DNA of 64,000 bases from Echinicola marina (GTDB lineage Bacteria; Bacteroidota; Bacteroidia; Cytophagales; Cyclobacteriaceae). The stretch covers positions 1,057,001-1,121,000 of the forward strand of contig NZ_CP080025.1 of assembly GCF_020463795.1 (NCBI RefSeq), in the 5' to 3' direction. Below, in pieces: positions 27,390 to 40,200 of this stretch (position 1 is the first letter of the stretch; every line of letters starts with the position of its first letter). The notes under the pieces are model-generated. The model was not told the DNA's origin. It was given only the letters and a program-made list of their open reading frames with translations, and did no database searches. The position numbers and the translations under genes were made by a program.

Positions 27390-27511
27390 TAAGCACCAAC
27401 CAATAGGAACAATCTGGCATCCAATGTCCATTAAATCCTTAAAGCTCGGTCGGGAAACCAATCAATAAATTGTCCTAAAATCCCTTGATATTCAACTAAT
27501 TTCTGGACAAT

Positions 27512-27551
27512 AAAAAAAGCAGGTGATCAATTATGATCACCTGCTTTTTTT
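27512..27551. terminator. strong bidirectional terminator
   Basis: Stem GCAGGTGATCA (27519-27529) with TGATCACCTGC (27534-27544) around ATTA, extended by seven A on the left and seven T on the right. It ends both the M23 gene and the T9SS adhesin operon. Confidence 0.9.
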
Positions 27552-27573
27552 ATCTTGATTGATTATCTATTCA

Positions 27574-30273
27574 TCAAAAACTCATGACCCAAGCTCCATC
27601 ATAACCTGCTTTCTTCACTTGAGCCAACTGTTTAGCTATATTTGCATCATCGACACTTTTTACAGCATAACAATAATATAGCCCGCTGGCATCATCCATG
27701 AAAAAGCCCGCATCAGCAAAGCCGTTCAATCTGGAAGTCAAAGAATGATTAGTGGCGTTGGTGCTGGAGGAAAATACTCCAGTCACCACTACTGTTCCAC
27801 TAACTTCACTGATCAAACCTTTTTTTTTAAGATAAGCCACCTTCTCTTCCTGAATTGCTTCATTGGATGCGTTGATGTTCTTTTCATTGAGCATCAACTT
27901 GATTTCTGTCCTTCTGTTCAACTGATGTTCTGCCTCAGTACAATCACCATCTTCACAACCATGAACAGGGCGGCTCTTGCCAAACCATTGATAGGAGATT
28001 CTCCCCTCTTCAATACCTCTTTTGATAAGGAAATCCTTTACCACTTGTGCCCTTTTCTCCGATAGTCCTTCATTATACGCTTCAGAACCTCTTACATCCG
28101 TATGACCTTCCAAAGCCAACTGGACTCCTTCTCTCTCCTTCATCAACAACAATAGACGCTCCAATTGCTTCACTCCCTCGGACCTCAATTCTGCTTTGTC
28201 AAAATCAAAATAGACCGTAGGTACATTCATCTGAATACCCAAATTTGGCTTAGAACAAAGATCCAATAAATCCTCAGGCAATTCATACTCCATGTTCTCA
28301 TCTGCAAATGCCATTAGCACCAACTCACTTCTACGGTTCAATTGGTGAGAACGCTCAGGACAAGGCACTCCATCACCACAATCATTGGCCAGTTCCTTTT
28401 CGCCAAACCATTCCTCATGCACCCTGGTAGAAGCAATTCCTTTTTGCCCCAAATAAGCAGCCACTGCATCGGCCCTAGTATTACTCAACTTTTCATTATA
28501 CTCATCTGAAGCTCTGGCATCAGTATGTGACCTCACTATTAGGTCAAGATAATCGTGCTCATTCATCAACGAAGCCAACTTATCCAATACTGGCTGGGCA
28601 TCATTTCTGATTATCGATTTATCCAGGTCATAATATACCAAATCCACAAACACAGTAGTCTTATAAGGAATAGGGATCATGGTATATTCCCTTTCCAGTA
28701 AAGTCCCTTCCATTCCTACAGAACTGATGTTTTCATCATGCACAGGGAAATAACCTTTTTTACTAATCTTCAATTCATAATTTGCTTCAGGAGCAATATT
28801 GGCTTTGATTTCCCCTTCTACATCCCTTTCCAGATCAATAGCCTTATCTATATCCTTTTCAATGAACTCTGCAACAAACCCATCTGTAATCAAGTCTCCA
28901 TTACAGTCTTCGACCTTAGCCAAAAATCTCCTGTACATATCTTTGATAAGATAAATATCATCAAAACCCATCCCGCCAGTTCTGTTTGATGATAGATATT
29001 GACTACCTTCCTCAGACAAAGTCATGGCAAAATCATCCTGTGGCGAATTGTATGGAATACCCATGTTTTTCACCTTAGAGAAACTACCATTCTCAAAATC
29101 TGCAGTGAAAATATCCAGCCCTCCTAGTCCAAAATGACCATTGGAAGAAAAGTAAAAATGCTTCCCAAAAAGGAATGGATCCCTTTCATCACCACTGGTA
29201 TTGATGGTTTCTCCTAAATTTTGAGGTTCTCCAAAATTAAAATCTTTGTCATATTCAACAACATAAATATCAAATCCACCATATCCACCTTCCATATCAG
29301 AAGCAAAGTACAGCTTATTACTAGACTCATCCAGGAATGGATTGATAAGTGAATACTTCAAGGCATCGTTCAAAGGGAAAGCACTGTAATCAGCAAACTC
29401 TCCATTTTCTCCAATTTTGCTGAAATAAATTTCTGGATGATAATCCACAAACTCATCCTGCTCTTGACCATAATCCATTTCAGGATTGATCATTTTCCGA
29501 GTTTTCACCTTTTTACCATCCACGCTTTTCACCTCACGGGTTACTGTATAAAAAGCCACAGCCTGCTCTTCCAGAAAGAACGGATCAGCAAAATGGTAAC
29601 TATCAGGTACGGGGGAATTCATAGTTGCCACTTGGCCATCTTTATTGATTTTATAAACTGTCAAGAAATCTCGACCCGTCCAAGCATAATGATCTTCATC
29701 AAGTTTATTGGAGACATCAAATCTCAATGCCGCTTTTGCAGAACTACCTTCAGCCCCCCTGTCTGAGGCAAAGTATTTGTTGCCCTTCGTGTCCATCACC
29801 ATCCCAAAATCTGCTGATGAGGAGTTCAAGGAATCTACTCCAATCGCCTCTAAGGCTACCGGTTTATTATACCAACTCATCATGGAATCCAAGTGGATTT
29901 TGTCCAATTTCCCGTCTTTGGGCAGGGAATCCAGTGCTACTACCAATTCATCCATCTTTCCAAGCTGATTGGCTGCAGCAGCAAAACTCACATAATCCTG
30001 AGTACTGGCTTCCTCAAATCCAACAGTGGTCTTCCACCATTTGTAAGCATTTTCATAATCGTTCAGCTTTTGATAGCTTTTTGCGGCCATTTGTGCTGCG
30101 ACATACTTACCCTTTTTATCAAAAGCCTGTTCATACACAGAAGCGGCTTCCTCATAGTTAAACAACTTATACTGTTTATCAGCATAGCGTAGGAGTGCAT
30201 TTTGGCCAAATGCCGGTAAGTGGCTGGAACCAATTAATGCTCCTACAAACAGAAGTATAAAAATCCTTTTCAT
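27574..30273 (-). CDS. TPR/PD40/OmpA envelope protein of the T9SS adhesin operon
   Basis: An 899-residue protein beginning at the ATG at 30273 (MKRIFILLFVGALIGSSHLP), 2 bases after the PorP-like stop. An alternative ATG 12 bases upstream would overlap that gene. After the signal peptide come TPR-like helices (about 30-110), a WD40-like PD40 propeller (about 150-450: KLYFASDMEGGYGGFDIYVV), a carboxypeptidase-like strand domain, and then two OmpA peptidoglycan-binding domains (about 565-690 and 700-825; VYFDFDKAELRSEG, LEGHTDVRGSEAYN). A SPOR-like tail contains TVVVTGVFSSSTNA. Related OmpA proteins accompany PorP/SprF partners in T9SS loci and are thought to tie the outer-membrane complex to the cell wall. 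Two OmpA domains in tandem is less usual. Confidence 0.88.
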   Translation of the reverse strand: MKRIFILLFVGALIGSSHLPAFGQNALLRYADKQYKLFNYEEAASVYEQAFDKKGKYVAAQMAAKSYQKLNDYENAYKWWKTTVGFEEASTQDYVSFAAAANQLGKMDELVVALDSLPKDGKLDKIHLDSMMSWYNKPVALEAIGVDSLNSSSADFGMVMDTKGNKYFASDRGAEGSSAKAALRFDVSNKLDEDHYAWTGRDFLTVYKINKDGQVATMNSPVPDSYHFADPFFLEEQAVAFYTVTREVKSVDGKKVKTRKMINPEMDYGQEQDEFVDYHPEIYFSKIGENGEFADYSAFPLNDALKYSLINPFLDESSNKLYFASDMEGGYGGFDIYVVEYDKDFNFGEPQNLGETINTSGDERDPFLFGKHFYFSSNGHFGLGGLDIFTADFENGSFSKVKNMGIPYNSPQDDFAMTLSEEGSQYLSSNRTGGMGFDDIYLIKDMYRRFLAKVEDCNGDLITDGFVAEFIEKDIDKAIDLERDVEGEIKANIAPEANYELKISKKGYFPVHDENISSVGMEGTLLEREYTMIPIPYKTTVFVDLVYYDLDKSIIRNDAQPVLDKLASLMNEHDYLDLIVRSHTDARASDEYNEKLSNTRADAVAAYLGQKGIASTRVHEEWFGEKELANDCGDGVPCPERSHQLNRRSELVLMAFADENMEYELPEDLLDLCSKPNLGIQMNVPTVYFDFDKAELRSEGVKQLERLLLLMKEREGVQLALEGHTDVRGSEAYNEGLSEKRAQVVKDFLIKRGIEEGRISYQWFGKSRPVHGCEDGDCTEAEHQLNRRTEIKLMLNEKNINASNEAIQEEKVAYLKKKGLISEVSGTVVVTGVFSSSTNATNHSLTSRLNGFADAGFFMDDASGLYYCYAVKSVDDANIAKQLAQVKKAGYDGAWVMSF

Positions 30274-30275
30274 AT

Positions 30276-31250
30276 CTAGAACCATCTTGGGTTTTTCATT
30301 CTAATATTTTTTGGAGTAATATAGTAACCCACAGAAATCTCATGTGAATTGTTTCTTAAATTACTCAGCACATTGGTACTATGATCATATGCATACCCAA
30401 TCCTCAAATTATTTGTAGCAAAAATCTCAATAATTGCCGCAATGGAATTCCTCTTGGATAAACCTTCTTGCATGGCCTCATTGCCATTGCCCATATTGGA
30501 GCGGAAAGATCCCCCTAGCCAAACAGTCTGCATGAAAAGAAACATGCCGTTAATATCATAATTGGTAGGACTTCCCTTTTCTTCCTTGATCAAAATAGAG
30601 GGCTTGAATTGTACCTCATCAGAAATCGGAAGCATGGCTCCAGCTGTGAAATAGTAATGAAAGTTATGGTAAGCCAAGGCAATGTCTTCTTTCTCCAATG
30701 CCTTCTTTCCTACCAAATTGTACACACTAATACCTGTATAAAACCGGGCTGTATTGAAGAAAATCCCCGTATTGATATTGGGCGTAAAGACATTTACCCT
30801 TCCTTCAGGAATATTATGATCTCCAAAATCATTAGGATCCAACATGGTACCATCAATCACATATTCAGATACCCCAGCACTTACCCCCAGTCCAAGAAAG
30901 GATTCGTGTCCTGTCTGGATTCTGTAAGCATAAGTCAACATGCCTGAAGAGGTCTGTGATGGACCGATTTTATCAGACATGATAGAAGCCCCAAAGCCCA
31001 TACTCCCTTCATTGGCACTTAAATCTGCCGTAATGGTAAAGGTTTTTGGAGCGCCAGGGAAATTCACCCATTGGCTTCTGTAAGTTGATTGAATATAGGG
31101 TACTCCCTTATAACCGGCATAACCCGGGTTCACATGCAGTCCATTGAATATGTATTGGCTGAACTGCGGAAGCTGTTGGCCAAAAGTACCCTGGGTAGCC
31201 GCGAAGGCTACCACTAGGGACATTATGAAAATTTTAAAAATACTTTTCAT
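30276..31250 (-). CDS. PorP/SprF-family outer-membrane protein
   Basis: A 324-residue outer-membrane beta-barrel with a signal peptide (FIMSLVVAFAATQGTFGQ) and the family's first strands QLPQFSQYIFNGLHVNPGYAG, here split by the usual Q-x-P-x-F-S-Q-Y pattern. Later landmarks are YRSQWVNFPGAPKTFT and the C-terminal RIGYAYDHSTN, typical of PorP/SprF. In Flavobacterium johnsoniae, SprF is specifically needed for secretion of the giant adhesin SprB, and PorP/SprF-like proteins accompany substrates with type B C-terminal domains. Here the giant protein ends 14 bases upstream, so this is most likely its dedicated secretion or attachment partner. Confidence 0.9.
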   Translation of the reverse strand: MKSIFKIFIMSLVVAFAATQGTFGQQLPQFSQYIFNGLHVNPGYAGYKGVPYIQSTYRSQWVNFPGAPKTFTITADLSANEGSMGFGASIMSDKIGPSQTSSGMLTYAYRIQTGHESFLGLGVSAGVSEYVIDGTMLDPNDFGDHNIPEGRVNVFTPNINTGIFFNTARFYTGISVYNLVGKKALEKEDIALAYHNFHYYFTAGAMLPISDEVQFKPSILIKEEKGSPTNYDINGMFLFMQTVWLGGSFRSNMGNGNEAMQEGLSKRNSIAAIIEIFATNNLRIGYAYDHSTNVLSNLRNNSHEISVGYYITPKNIRMKNPRWF

Positions 31251-31264
31251 CTTTTTATCAGCTT

Positions 31265-34200
31265 TTAGTTATCTAATTCACTTCCATCCTTAATCACTTG
31301 GATCCAACCTTTAAAGATATGTTGCTCTCCTTGTCTGTCAGTTACTGTCAGTACATAGAAGTAGGAACCTGCATTAAGGCCTTCTGCTGTCCAATCTTGC
31401 TGGTAATCTTTCGCTTCGTAAACGTGGTCTCCCCATCTGTTGAAGATCACGATCTCGTTTTGCTCAAATTTATCCAGACCTTTGATCACAAACTGATCAT
31501 TTTTATTATCGACATCTCCTGGTGTGATCACATTCGGGATGAAGAATGGTTCGATAACATTTTGATCTATCGCTGTATTGTCATCAGGATCAATTTCATT
31601 TTCAGCGGCATCAACCGTCACTTCATTGATCACATTTCCAGGTGCCTCAGCTCTCACTGTCAGTGTGATGGTAAGTTCTCCTCCCACTGGGAAGGATGGT
31701 ATGCTCCAAGTCACATTTTGCCCGTTGACATCCATTTGCGGAACTATCTCATCAGTACTGCTCACATAAGTCGCATCCACGAAGCTTACATTTGAAGGAA
31801 GTCGATCTGATACCAGAACATCGCTTGCATCAGCCATGCCCTCATTACGAACGATGATCTGATAGTCGAATTGGTCACCCTCGTAAATCTCAGCATCCAT
31901 GGAGGACTTCGTAATGCTCAAGTCAATGTCCGCCAACTCGATCACCACAGGATCCGCTTCATCACTTACTGAATAATCTCCTGCAGTTGCAGTTGCCACA
32001 TTGACAGCGGTACCTTCTGTAAGTGTCATTACTTGGATGTCGAAGGAGATGGACTCGCCAACACCTAGGCTAGGCACTGACCATACTGTCGTTTCTCCAG
32101 CCACTGGCTCCATTGTAGAAGACACTATCATTAATTCAGCCGGTAGCAGATCTGACAATATGATGTCCTCTACTGTAAATGTGCTATTATTGGTTAGGTT
32201 AATGGTATAGGTTACCATTTCACCCACTGTTGCGCTGGTTACATCCACTGTTTTTTCAATGCTCATTGACAGTGGTCTCACCTCAACGGTTACCTCTGCT
32301 GTGCCGCAGATTGGATCAGGGATACTTACATCACACACTTGGTAAGTGAAAGTATCTGTACCACTGAAGTTCGTATCAGGAACATAAGTAACTGTTCCAT
32401 CTGAATTCACTGTTACTGAACCATTTGCCGGTCCATCGACCACTGTTACACTTGAGTTATCCAGCTCAACAAAATCAGTAGCATCATTGTCCAAGACATC
32501 AATATTAACTTCCTGGTTCTGATTAGTAGTCACTTCGTCGTTCATTGGCAACACCTCGTTGGCAACTATTCTGAAGGTTACTAATGCATCGTCCATATTG
32601 CTTGGATTGAGTTTTTCTCTCAACTCATATCTCAAGGTATATTCTCTGGCTTCTACACCTGGAAGTATGGACAATGTTCCATCAGCTGCGATCTCCAATC
32701 CTATGATACCATCCAAATCAACAAACTCAAAGTCTACTTCATCAGGACTCACTGGCTGGCCATTCAACCTATCGTTCAATAGGATATTTCCAAAGGTTCT
32801 AGAATTAGGTCTATTGAAGGTCCCGAAGTTATCATCGTTAGCTATGATCCTATTGAAGGAAGCACCAGATTCTTCGCTTGCATCATCTTCAATCACATTA
32901 CCTTGTGGATCATTGGCAGAAGCATTTGCTACATTGGTAACACCTCCATTATCCAAATCACTCTGAGTTACAGTATAAGGTGTATTGAAGGATGCTGTTT
33001 GACCTGGGGACAAGCTTGCCACCGTTTCTTCAAATCCTGTCAATGGATCGCTAACTATAACATTGTTCAGCGTTACATTTCCAGTATTGGTCACTGTCAA
33101 GGTATAAGTGATTACTTCGCCGGTTACGCTGAAGCTTTCCTTATCTGCAATCTTTTCTAGGCTAATTCCCGCACTCAATTCAGCAGGAACGTCCTCCTCA
33201 TCACCAAACTCATGATCACTATCCCTTGGACCTTTACCGATTACAGAAGCATGGTTATTTACAAAACCTCTATCTAGATCTTCCTGGGTCACGGTATAAC
33301 TGGTAAGAGCCGTTTCTACATCACCTGGTGCTAGACTTTCCACATTATGTACTAAGCCAGTAAGCGGATCCACAATGAATATATTGGACAAGGTAACATT
33401 ACCAGTATTAGTTACATGGATTTCATAATCCAACACATCACCAACTTCATCGAAGCTTTCACTAATCGCTACCTTATCCAAATGGATACCAGGTATTTGA
33501 TCGCCATCAATGGACACCTCATCACTATCACCTTCTTGTTCTCCACCTGGTGAATCACCAGACGCAGAGGCGATATTTGTCAACATTCCTGCATCCAAAT
33601 CTTCTTGTGTGATCGCATAAGTTGTGATTACCTGTCTTTCTTCACTCGGCATCAAACTACCTATATTCTCATCCAAGCCAGTTAATGGGTCTGTAACAAT
33701 CACATCACTAAGACTCACGTTTCCAGTGTTGGTCACTGTCAAAGTATAAGTAATCACTTCACCAAGTGCACTGTAGGACTCCTTATCTACAGATTTGATC
33801 AAATCGATTGATGCCGACTGAGTAATCATGGTAACAGCATCATCCTGCGCATCTGCTGTCTCGTTGCTGCTTACAACCGCTACGTTCAACAAGTCTGAGC
33901 CAGCATCAATATCTACCTGAGTCGCTGCATAACTTGCGCTGTAAACCCATTCCTCGGTCAGATCCAACTCGGTGTCATTATCTGCATCACCACTTACATA
34001 AGTAGCTCCACCAGCAAAGGCATCTGCTACACTTACTCCGGTCAAGCTTATATTACCAGTATTTGTCACCGTAATCGTATAGTTCAAGGTCGTCGGCGCA
34101 CTGATATCAGCTGCATCTACTACTTTCTCGATTGCTATGCCTGGCGTCTGTGTAATTGTTGTTACCGCATCATCCTGGGCAGATCCAGTCTCATTGCTGC

Positions 34201-37200
34201 TTACTATTGCAGTATTAACTAAGTCTAAACCTGCATCGATATCTCCTTGAGTCGCTGCATAAGAGGCACTGTAGATCCAAGATTCTGTTAGATCCAACTC
34301 TCCATCATTATCTGCATCGCCACTTTCAAGTGTTGCTCCTCCCGCAAAGTCATCTGCTACACTTACTCCCGTCAGGCTAACATTACCGGTATTCGTTACA
34401 GTGATCGTATAGTTCAAGGTAGTCGGTGCACTGATATCAGTTGCATCCACTACTTTATCTATCGCTATACCTGGCGTCTGCGTAATCGTTGTTACCGCAT
34501 CATCCTGCGCATCTGCTGTCTCGTTACTGCTTACAACTGCTACATTCACCAAGTCTACACCGGCATCGATATCTGACTGAGTCGCTGCATAACTTGCACT
34601 GTAAACCCATTCCTCGGTCAAATCCAACTCGCCATCATTGTCTGCATCACCACTCTCTAAGGTAGCTCCGCCGGCAAAGGCATCGACCACACTCACTCCA
34701 GTCAAGCTAACATTTCCGGTATTTGTCACCGTAATGGTATAGTTCAAGGTCGTAGGTGCACTGATTTCAGTAGCATCTACTACTTTATCTATCGCTATGC
34801 CTGCAGATTGAGTAATGCTTGTCAATGCATCATCACTAACAGAACCTGACACCTCATTCACTGTTATGGTCACAGTATTCACTAAAGGCATTCCTTTATC
34901 AATATCTGCTTGGGTGGCAACATAACTAGCAGCATATGTCCATTTCTCTCCTACTTCCAAGACATCATTTGTGTTGATGCTTTCAGTTGGACTAGACAAA
35001 TCTCCCGCTTTACCATTTGGCATTATATCAACAGGGTTAATATCGTTTAGACTGATATTACCAGTATTAACAATTTCAATAGTATAAGCGAGGGTTGTTG
35101 GAGCGTTAATATTACCCAGGTCAACAATTTTATTTACAGTGAAGGCTGGCGTCTGAGTAATCGTCGTTACCGCATCATCCTGTGCGTCTGCAGCCTCGTT
35201 GCTGCTAACAACCGCTACGTTCAACAAGTCTAAGCCGGCATCAATATCTACCTGAGTCGCTGCATAACTTGCGCTGTAAACCCATTCCTCGGTCAGATCC
35301 AACTCGCCGTCATTATCTGCATCGCCACTTACATAAGTAACTCCACCTGCAAAGGCATCGGCTACACTTACACCTGTTAAGCTTATATTACCCGTGTTGG
35401 TCACTGTAATCGTATAGTTCAAGGTAGTTGGCTCGCTGATGTCTGATACATCCACTACTTTCTCAATTGCAATACCTGGAATCTGAGTAATGGTCGTGAT
35501 TGCGTCATCCTGAGCATCGGCAGTCTCATTGCTGCTTACAACTCCTGTGTTGACCAAGGCAACACCTGCATCGATGTCAGACTGAGTAGCGTCATAATCC
35601 GCGCTGTAAACCCATTCTTCGGTCAGATCCAACTCGCCATCAGTATCTGCATCGCCACTTACATAAGTAGCTCCACCCGCAAAGGCATCTGCTACACTTA
35701 CTCCCGTCAAGCTTACATTACCGGTATTCGTTACAGTGATCGTATAGTTCAAGGTAGTCGGTGCACTGATATCAGTTGCATTCACTACTTTTTCTATCGC
35801 TATACCTGGCGTCTGCGTAACCGTTGTTACCGCATCATCCTGCGCATCTGCAGTCTCGTTACTGCTTACAACTGCTACATTCACCAAGTCTACACCGGCA
35901 TCGATATCTGACTGAGTCGCTGCATAACTTGCACTGTAAACCCATTCCTCGGTCAAATCCAACTCGCCATCATTGTCTGCATCACCACTTACCAAGGTAG
36001 CTCCGCCGGCAAAGGCATCGGCTACACTTACTCCGGTCAAGCTTACATTGCCGGTATTCGTTACGGTGATCGTATAGTTCAAGGTCGTAGGTGCACTGAT
36101 GTCAGCTACATCTACTACTTTATCTATCGCTATACCTGGCGTCTGCGTAATCGTCGTTACCGCATCATCCTGCGCATCTGCTGTCTCATTGCTGCTTACA
36201 ATCGCTACATTCACCAAGTCTACACCGGCATCGATATCTGACTGAGTTGCCGCATAAGAAGCACTGTAAATCCAAGTTTCTGTCAAGTCCAACTCGCCAT
36301 CATTGTCTGCATCACCACTCTCTAAGGTAGCTCCGCCGGCAAAGGCATCGGCCACACTCACTCCGGTCAAGCTTACATTGCCGGTATTTGTCACCGTAAT
36401 GGTATAGTTCAAGGTAGTCGGTGCACTGATATCAGTTGCATCCACTACTTTTTCTATCGCTATGCCAGGAATCTGAGTAATAGTAGTAGTCGCATCATCC
36501 TGCACATCTGCTGTCTCATTGCTGCTTACAATCGCTACATTCACCAAATCTGAGCCTGCATCGATATCTGACTGAGTCGCTGCATAACTTGCGCTGTAAA
36601 CCCATTCCTCGGTCAAATCCAACTCGCCATCAGTATCCTCATCGCCACTTACCAAGGTAGCTCCGCTCGCAAAGGCATCGGCTACGCTTACTCCCGTCAA
36701 GCTTACATTGCCGGTATTCGTTACGGTGATCGTATAGTTCAAGGTCGTAGGTGCATCTATAGCTGCAACATCCACCACTTTCTCAATTGCAATACCTGGG
36801 GTCTGAGTAATAGTAGTAGTCGCATCATCTTGAGCATTATCTGATTCATTGCTACTTACTATTGCAATGTTGATCAAATCAGCTCCACCATCTATATCCC
36901 CTTGGCTAGCATCGTAGGATGCATTGTAAATCCAAGATTCGGCAAGATCCAATTCGCCATCATTATCTTCATCTCCACTTACCAAACTCGCTCCTCCTGC
37001 AAAGACATCCGCTACACTTACGCCTGTCAAGCTTACATTACCCGTGTTGGTCACTGTAATAGTATAGTTCAAGGTAGTTGGCTCGCTGATGTCTGATACA
37101 TCCACTACTTTCTCAATTGCAATACCTGGAATCTGAGTAATGGTCGTGGTTGCGTCATCCTGAGCATCGGCAGTCTCATTGCTGCTTACAACTGCTGTGT

Positions 37201-40200
37201 TGACCAAGGCAACACCTGCATCGATGTCAGACTGAGTAGCGTCATAATCCGCGCCGTATTCCCAAATCTCAGTCAAGTCTAGCTCACCATCATTATCATC
37301 ATCACCACTTACTAAGCTTGCTCCACCTGCAAAGGCATCCGCTACACTTACACCTGTCAAGCTTACGTTTCCGGTATTTCTAACAGTAATGGTATAATTT
37401 AAGGTAGTTGGCTCACTGATATTCACTTGGTCAACTACTTTCACAATGGCAATACCAGGACCTTGGCTAATTGAAGTAACCGCATCATCCTGAGCATCTG
37501 CTGCCTCATTACTGCTTACTATTGCTGTATTTACCAAATCGGAACCAGCATCAATATCAGATTGGATAGCTTCATAAGTAGCACTGTATTCCCAAATTTC
37601 TGTCAAATCCAATTCACCGTCATTGTCTGTATCACCGCTTACCAAGCTTGCTCCACCTGCAAAGGCATCCGCTACGCTTACTCCGGTCAGGCTCACATTA
37701 CCAGTGTTCGTTACGGTAATCGTATAGTTCAAGGTAGTTGGAGCTCCAATGCTAGTTGCATCCACCACTTTCTCGATCGCAATACCTGGAGTCTGAGTGA
37801 TGGTAGTCACTGCATCATCCTGGGCATCAGCCGCCTCATTGCTGCTTACAATCGCCGTGTTAACCAAATCAGAACCGGCATCGATATCTGCTTGAGTGGC
37901 TGCATAAGATGCACTGTAGATCCAAGATTCGGTCAAATCCAACTCGCCGTCATTATCAGCATCGCCGCTCTCAAATGTCGCTCCACCCGCAAAGGCATCC
38001 GCTACACTTACTCCCGTCAAGCTTATATTTCCAGTATTTGTTACTGTAATTGTATAGTTCAAGATAGTTGGCTCACTGATGTCTGCTACATCTACTACTT
38101 TCTCGATCGCAATACCCGGAGTCTGAGTGATGGTAGTCACGGCATCATCCTGTGCGTTTCCTGACTCATTGCTGCTTACTATAGCCGTGTTGACCAAATC
38201 AGTACCAGCATCAATATCGGCTTGAGTGGCTGCATAAGATGCACTGTAGATCCAAGATTCTGTCAAATCCAACTCACCGTCATTATCAGCATCACCGCTC
38301 TCAAATGTCGCTCCACCTGCAAAGGCATCTGAAACACTTACACCAGTTAAGCTTATATTTCCAGTATTCGTTACGGTAATCGTATAGTTGAGGATAGTTG
38401 GCTCGCTGATGTCTGCTGCATCTACTACTTTCTCGATCAAAATACCCGGAGTCTGCGTGATCGTGGTCACGGCGTCATCCTGTGCATTACTTGATTCATT
38501 GCTGCTTGCTATTGCAGTATTCACCAAATCTGCTCCACCATCTATATCAGACTGCGTAGCATCATAACTTGCACTGTAAATCCAAGACTCAGTAAGATCC
38601 AATTCACCATCGGTATCATCATCACCACTTACCAATGTCGCTCCACCTGCAAAGGCATCTGAAACACTTACACCAGTCAAGCTTATATTTCCAGTGTTCG
38701 TTACCGTAATTGTATAGTTCAAGGTAGTTGGCTCGCTGATGTCTGCTACATCTACTACTTTCTCGATCGCAATACCCGGAGTCTGCGTGATGGTAGTCAC
38801 TGCATCATCCTGGGCATCAGCCGCCTCATTGCTGCTTACTATAGCTGTGTTAACAAGAGCTGTTCCTGCATCGATATCTGCTTGGGTAGCTGCATAAGAG
38901 GCACTGTAGGTCCATTCTTCAACTAGATCCAACTCGCCGTCAGTATCATCATCACCGCTTACCAAGGTAGCCCCCCCTGCAAAGGCATCAGCCACGCTTA
39001 CTCCAGTCAAGCTTACATTTCCAGTGTTCGTTACGGTAATCGTATAGTTCAAGGTCGTTGGCTCACTGATGTCTGCTACATCCACTACTTTCTCGATCGC
39101 AATGCTTGGCGTCTGCGTGATCGTAGTCGTCGCATCATCCTGTGCATCTACAGTCTCATTGCTGCTTACAACTGCTATGTTTACCAGATCAGTTCCTGCA
39201 TCGATATCTGCTTGGGTAGCTGCATAAGAGGCACTGTAGATCCATTCTTCAACTAGATCCAACTCGCCATCGGTATCATCATCACCACTTACCAATATTG
39301 CTCCGCCTGCAAAGGCATCAGCCACGGCTACTCCAGTCAAGCTTATATTGCCGGTATTTGTTACAGTGATCGTATAGTTCAAGGTCGTTGGCTCGCTGAT
39401 GTCTGCTACATCCACTACTTTCTCGATCGCTATCCCTGGAGTCTGCGTGATCGTGGTCACCGCATCATCCTGTGCGTCAGCCGCCTCATTGCTGCTTACT
39501 ATAGCTGTGTTAACAAGAGCTGTTCCTGCATCGATATCTGCTTGGGTAGCTGCATAAGAGGCACTGTAGATCCATTCTTCACCTAGATCCAACTCGCCAT
39601 CGGTATCATCATCACCGCTTACCAATATTGCTCCGCCTGCAAAGGCATCAGCCACGGCTACTCCAGTCAAGCTTATATTTCCAGTGTTCGTTACGGTAAT
39701 CGTATAGTTCAAGGTCGTTGGCTCGCTGATGTCTGCTACATCTACCACTTTTTCTATTGCAATGCTTGGAGTCTGCTCAATAGTAGTAGTTGCCTCATCC
39801 TGTGCATTTCCAGACTCATCACTACTAGCAATCGCAATATTCACCAAATCTGCACCTCCATCTATATCCGCTTGGGTGGCATTATAGGATGCGCTATAAA
39901 CCCATTCTTCATTAAGATCCAACTCGCCGTCATTATCTGCATCACCACTCTCATAATCTGCTCCACCTGCAAAGGCATCCGCCACACTTACATTGGTCAA
40001 GCTTATATTACCGTCATTCGTAACAGTAATAGTATAGTTCAAGGTGGTTGGTGAACTGATATTTCCTTCATCCACTACTTTCTCGATCGCAATGCCTGGA
40101 GTCTGCGTGATCGTGGTCGTCGCATCATCTTGTGCATCTGGCGTTTCATTCGTACTTACCACAGCAGTATTTACTAGAGCTGTTCCAGCATCTATATCCG

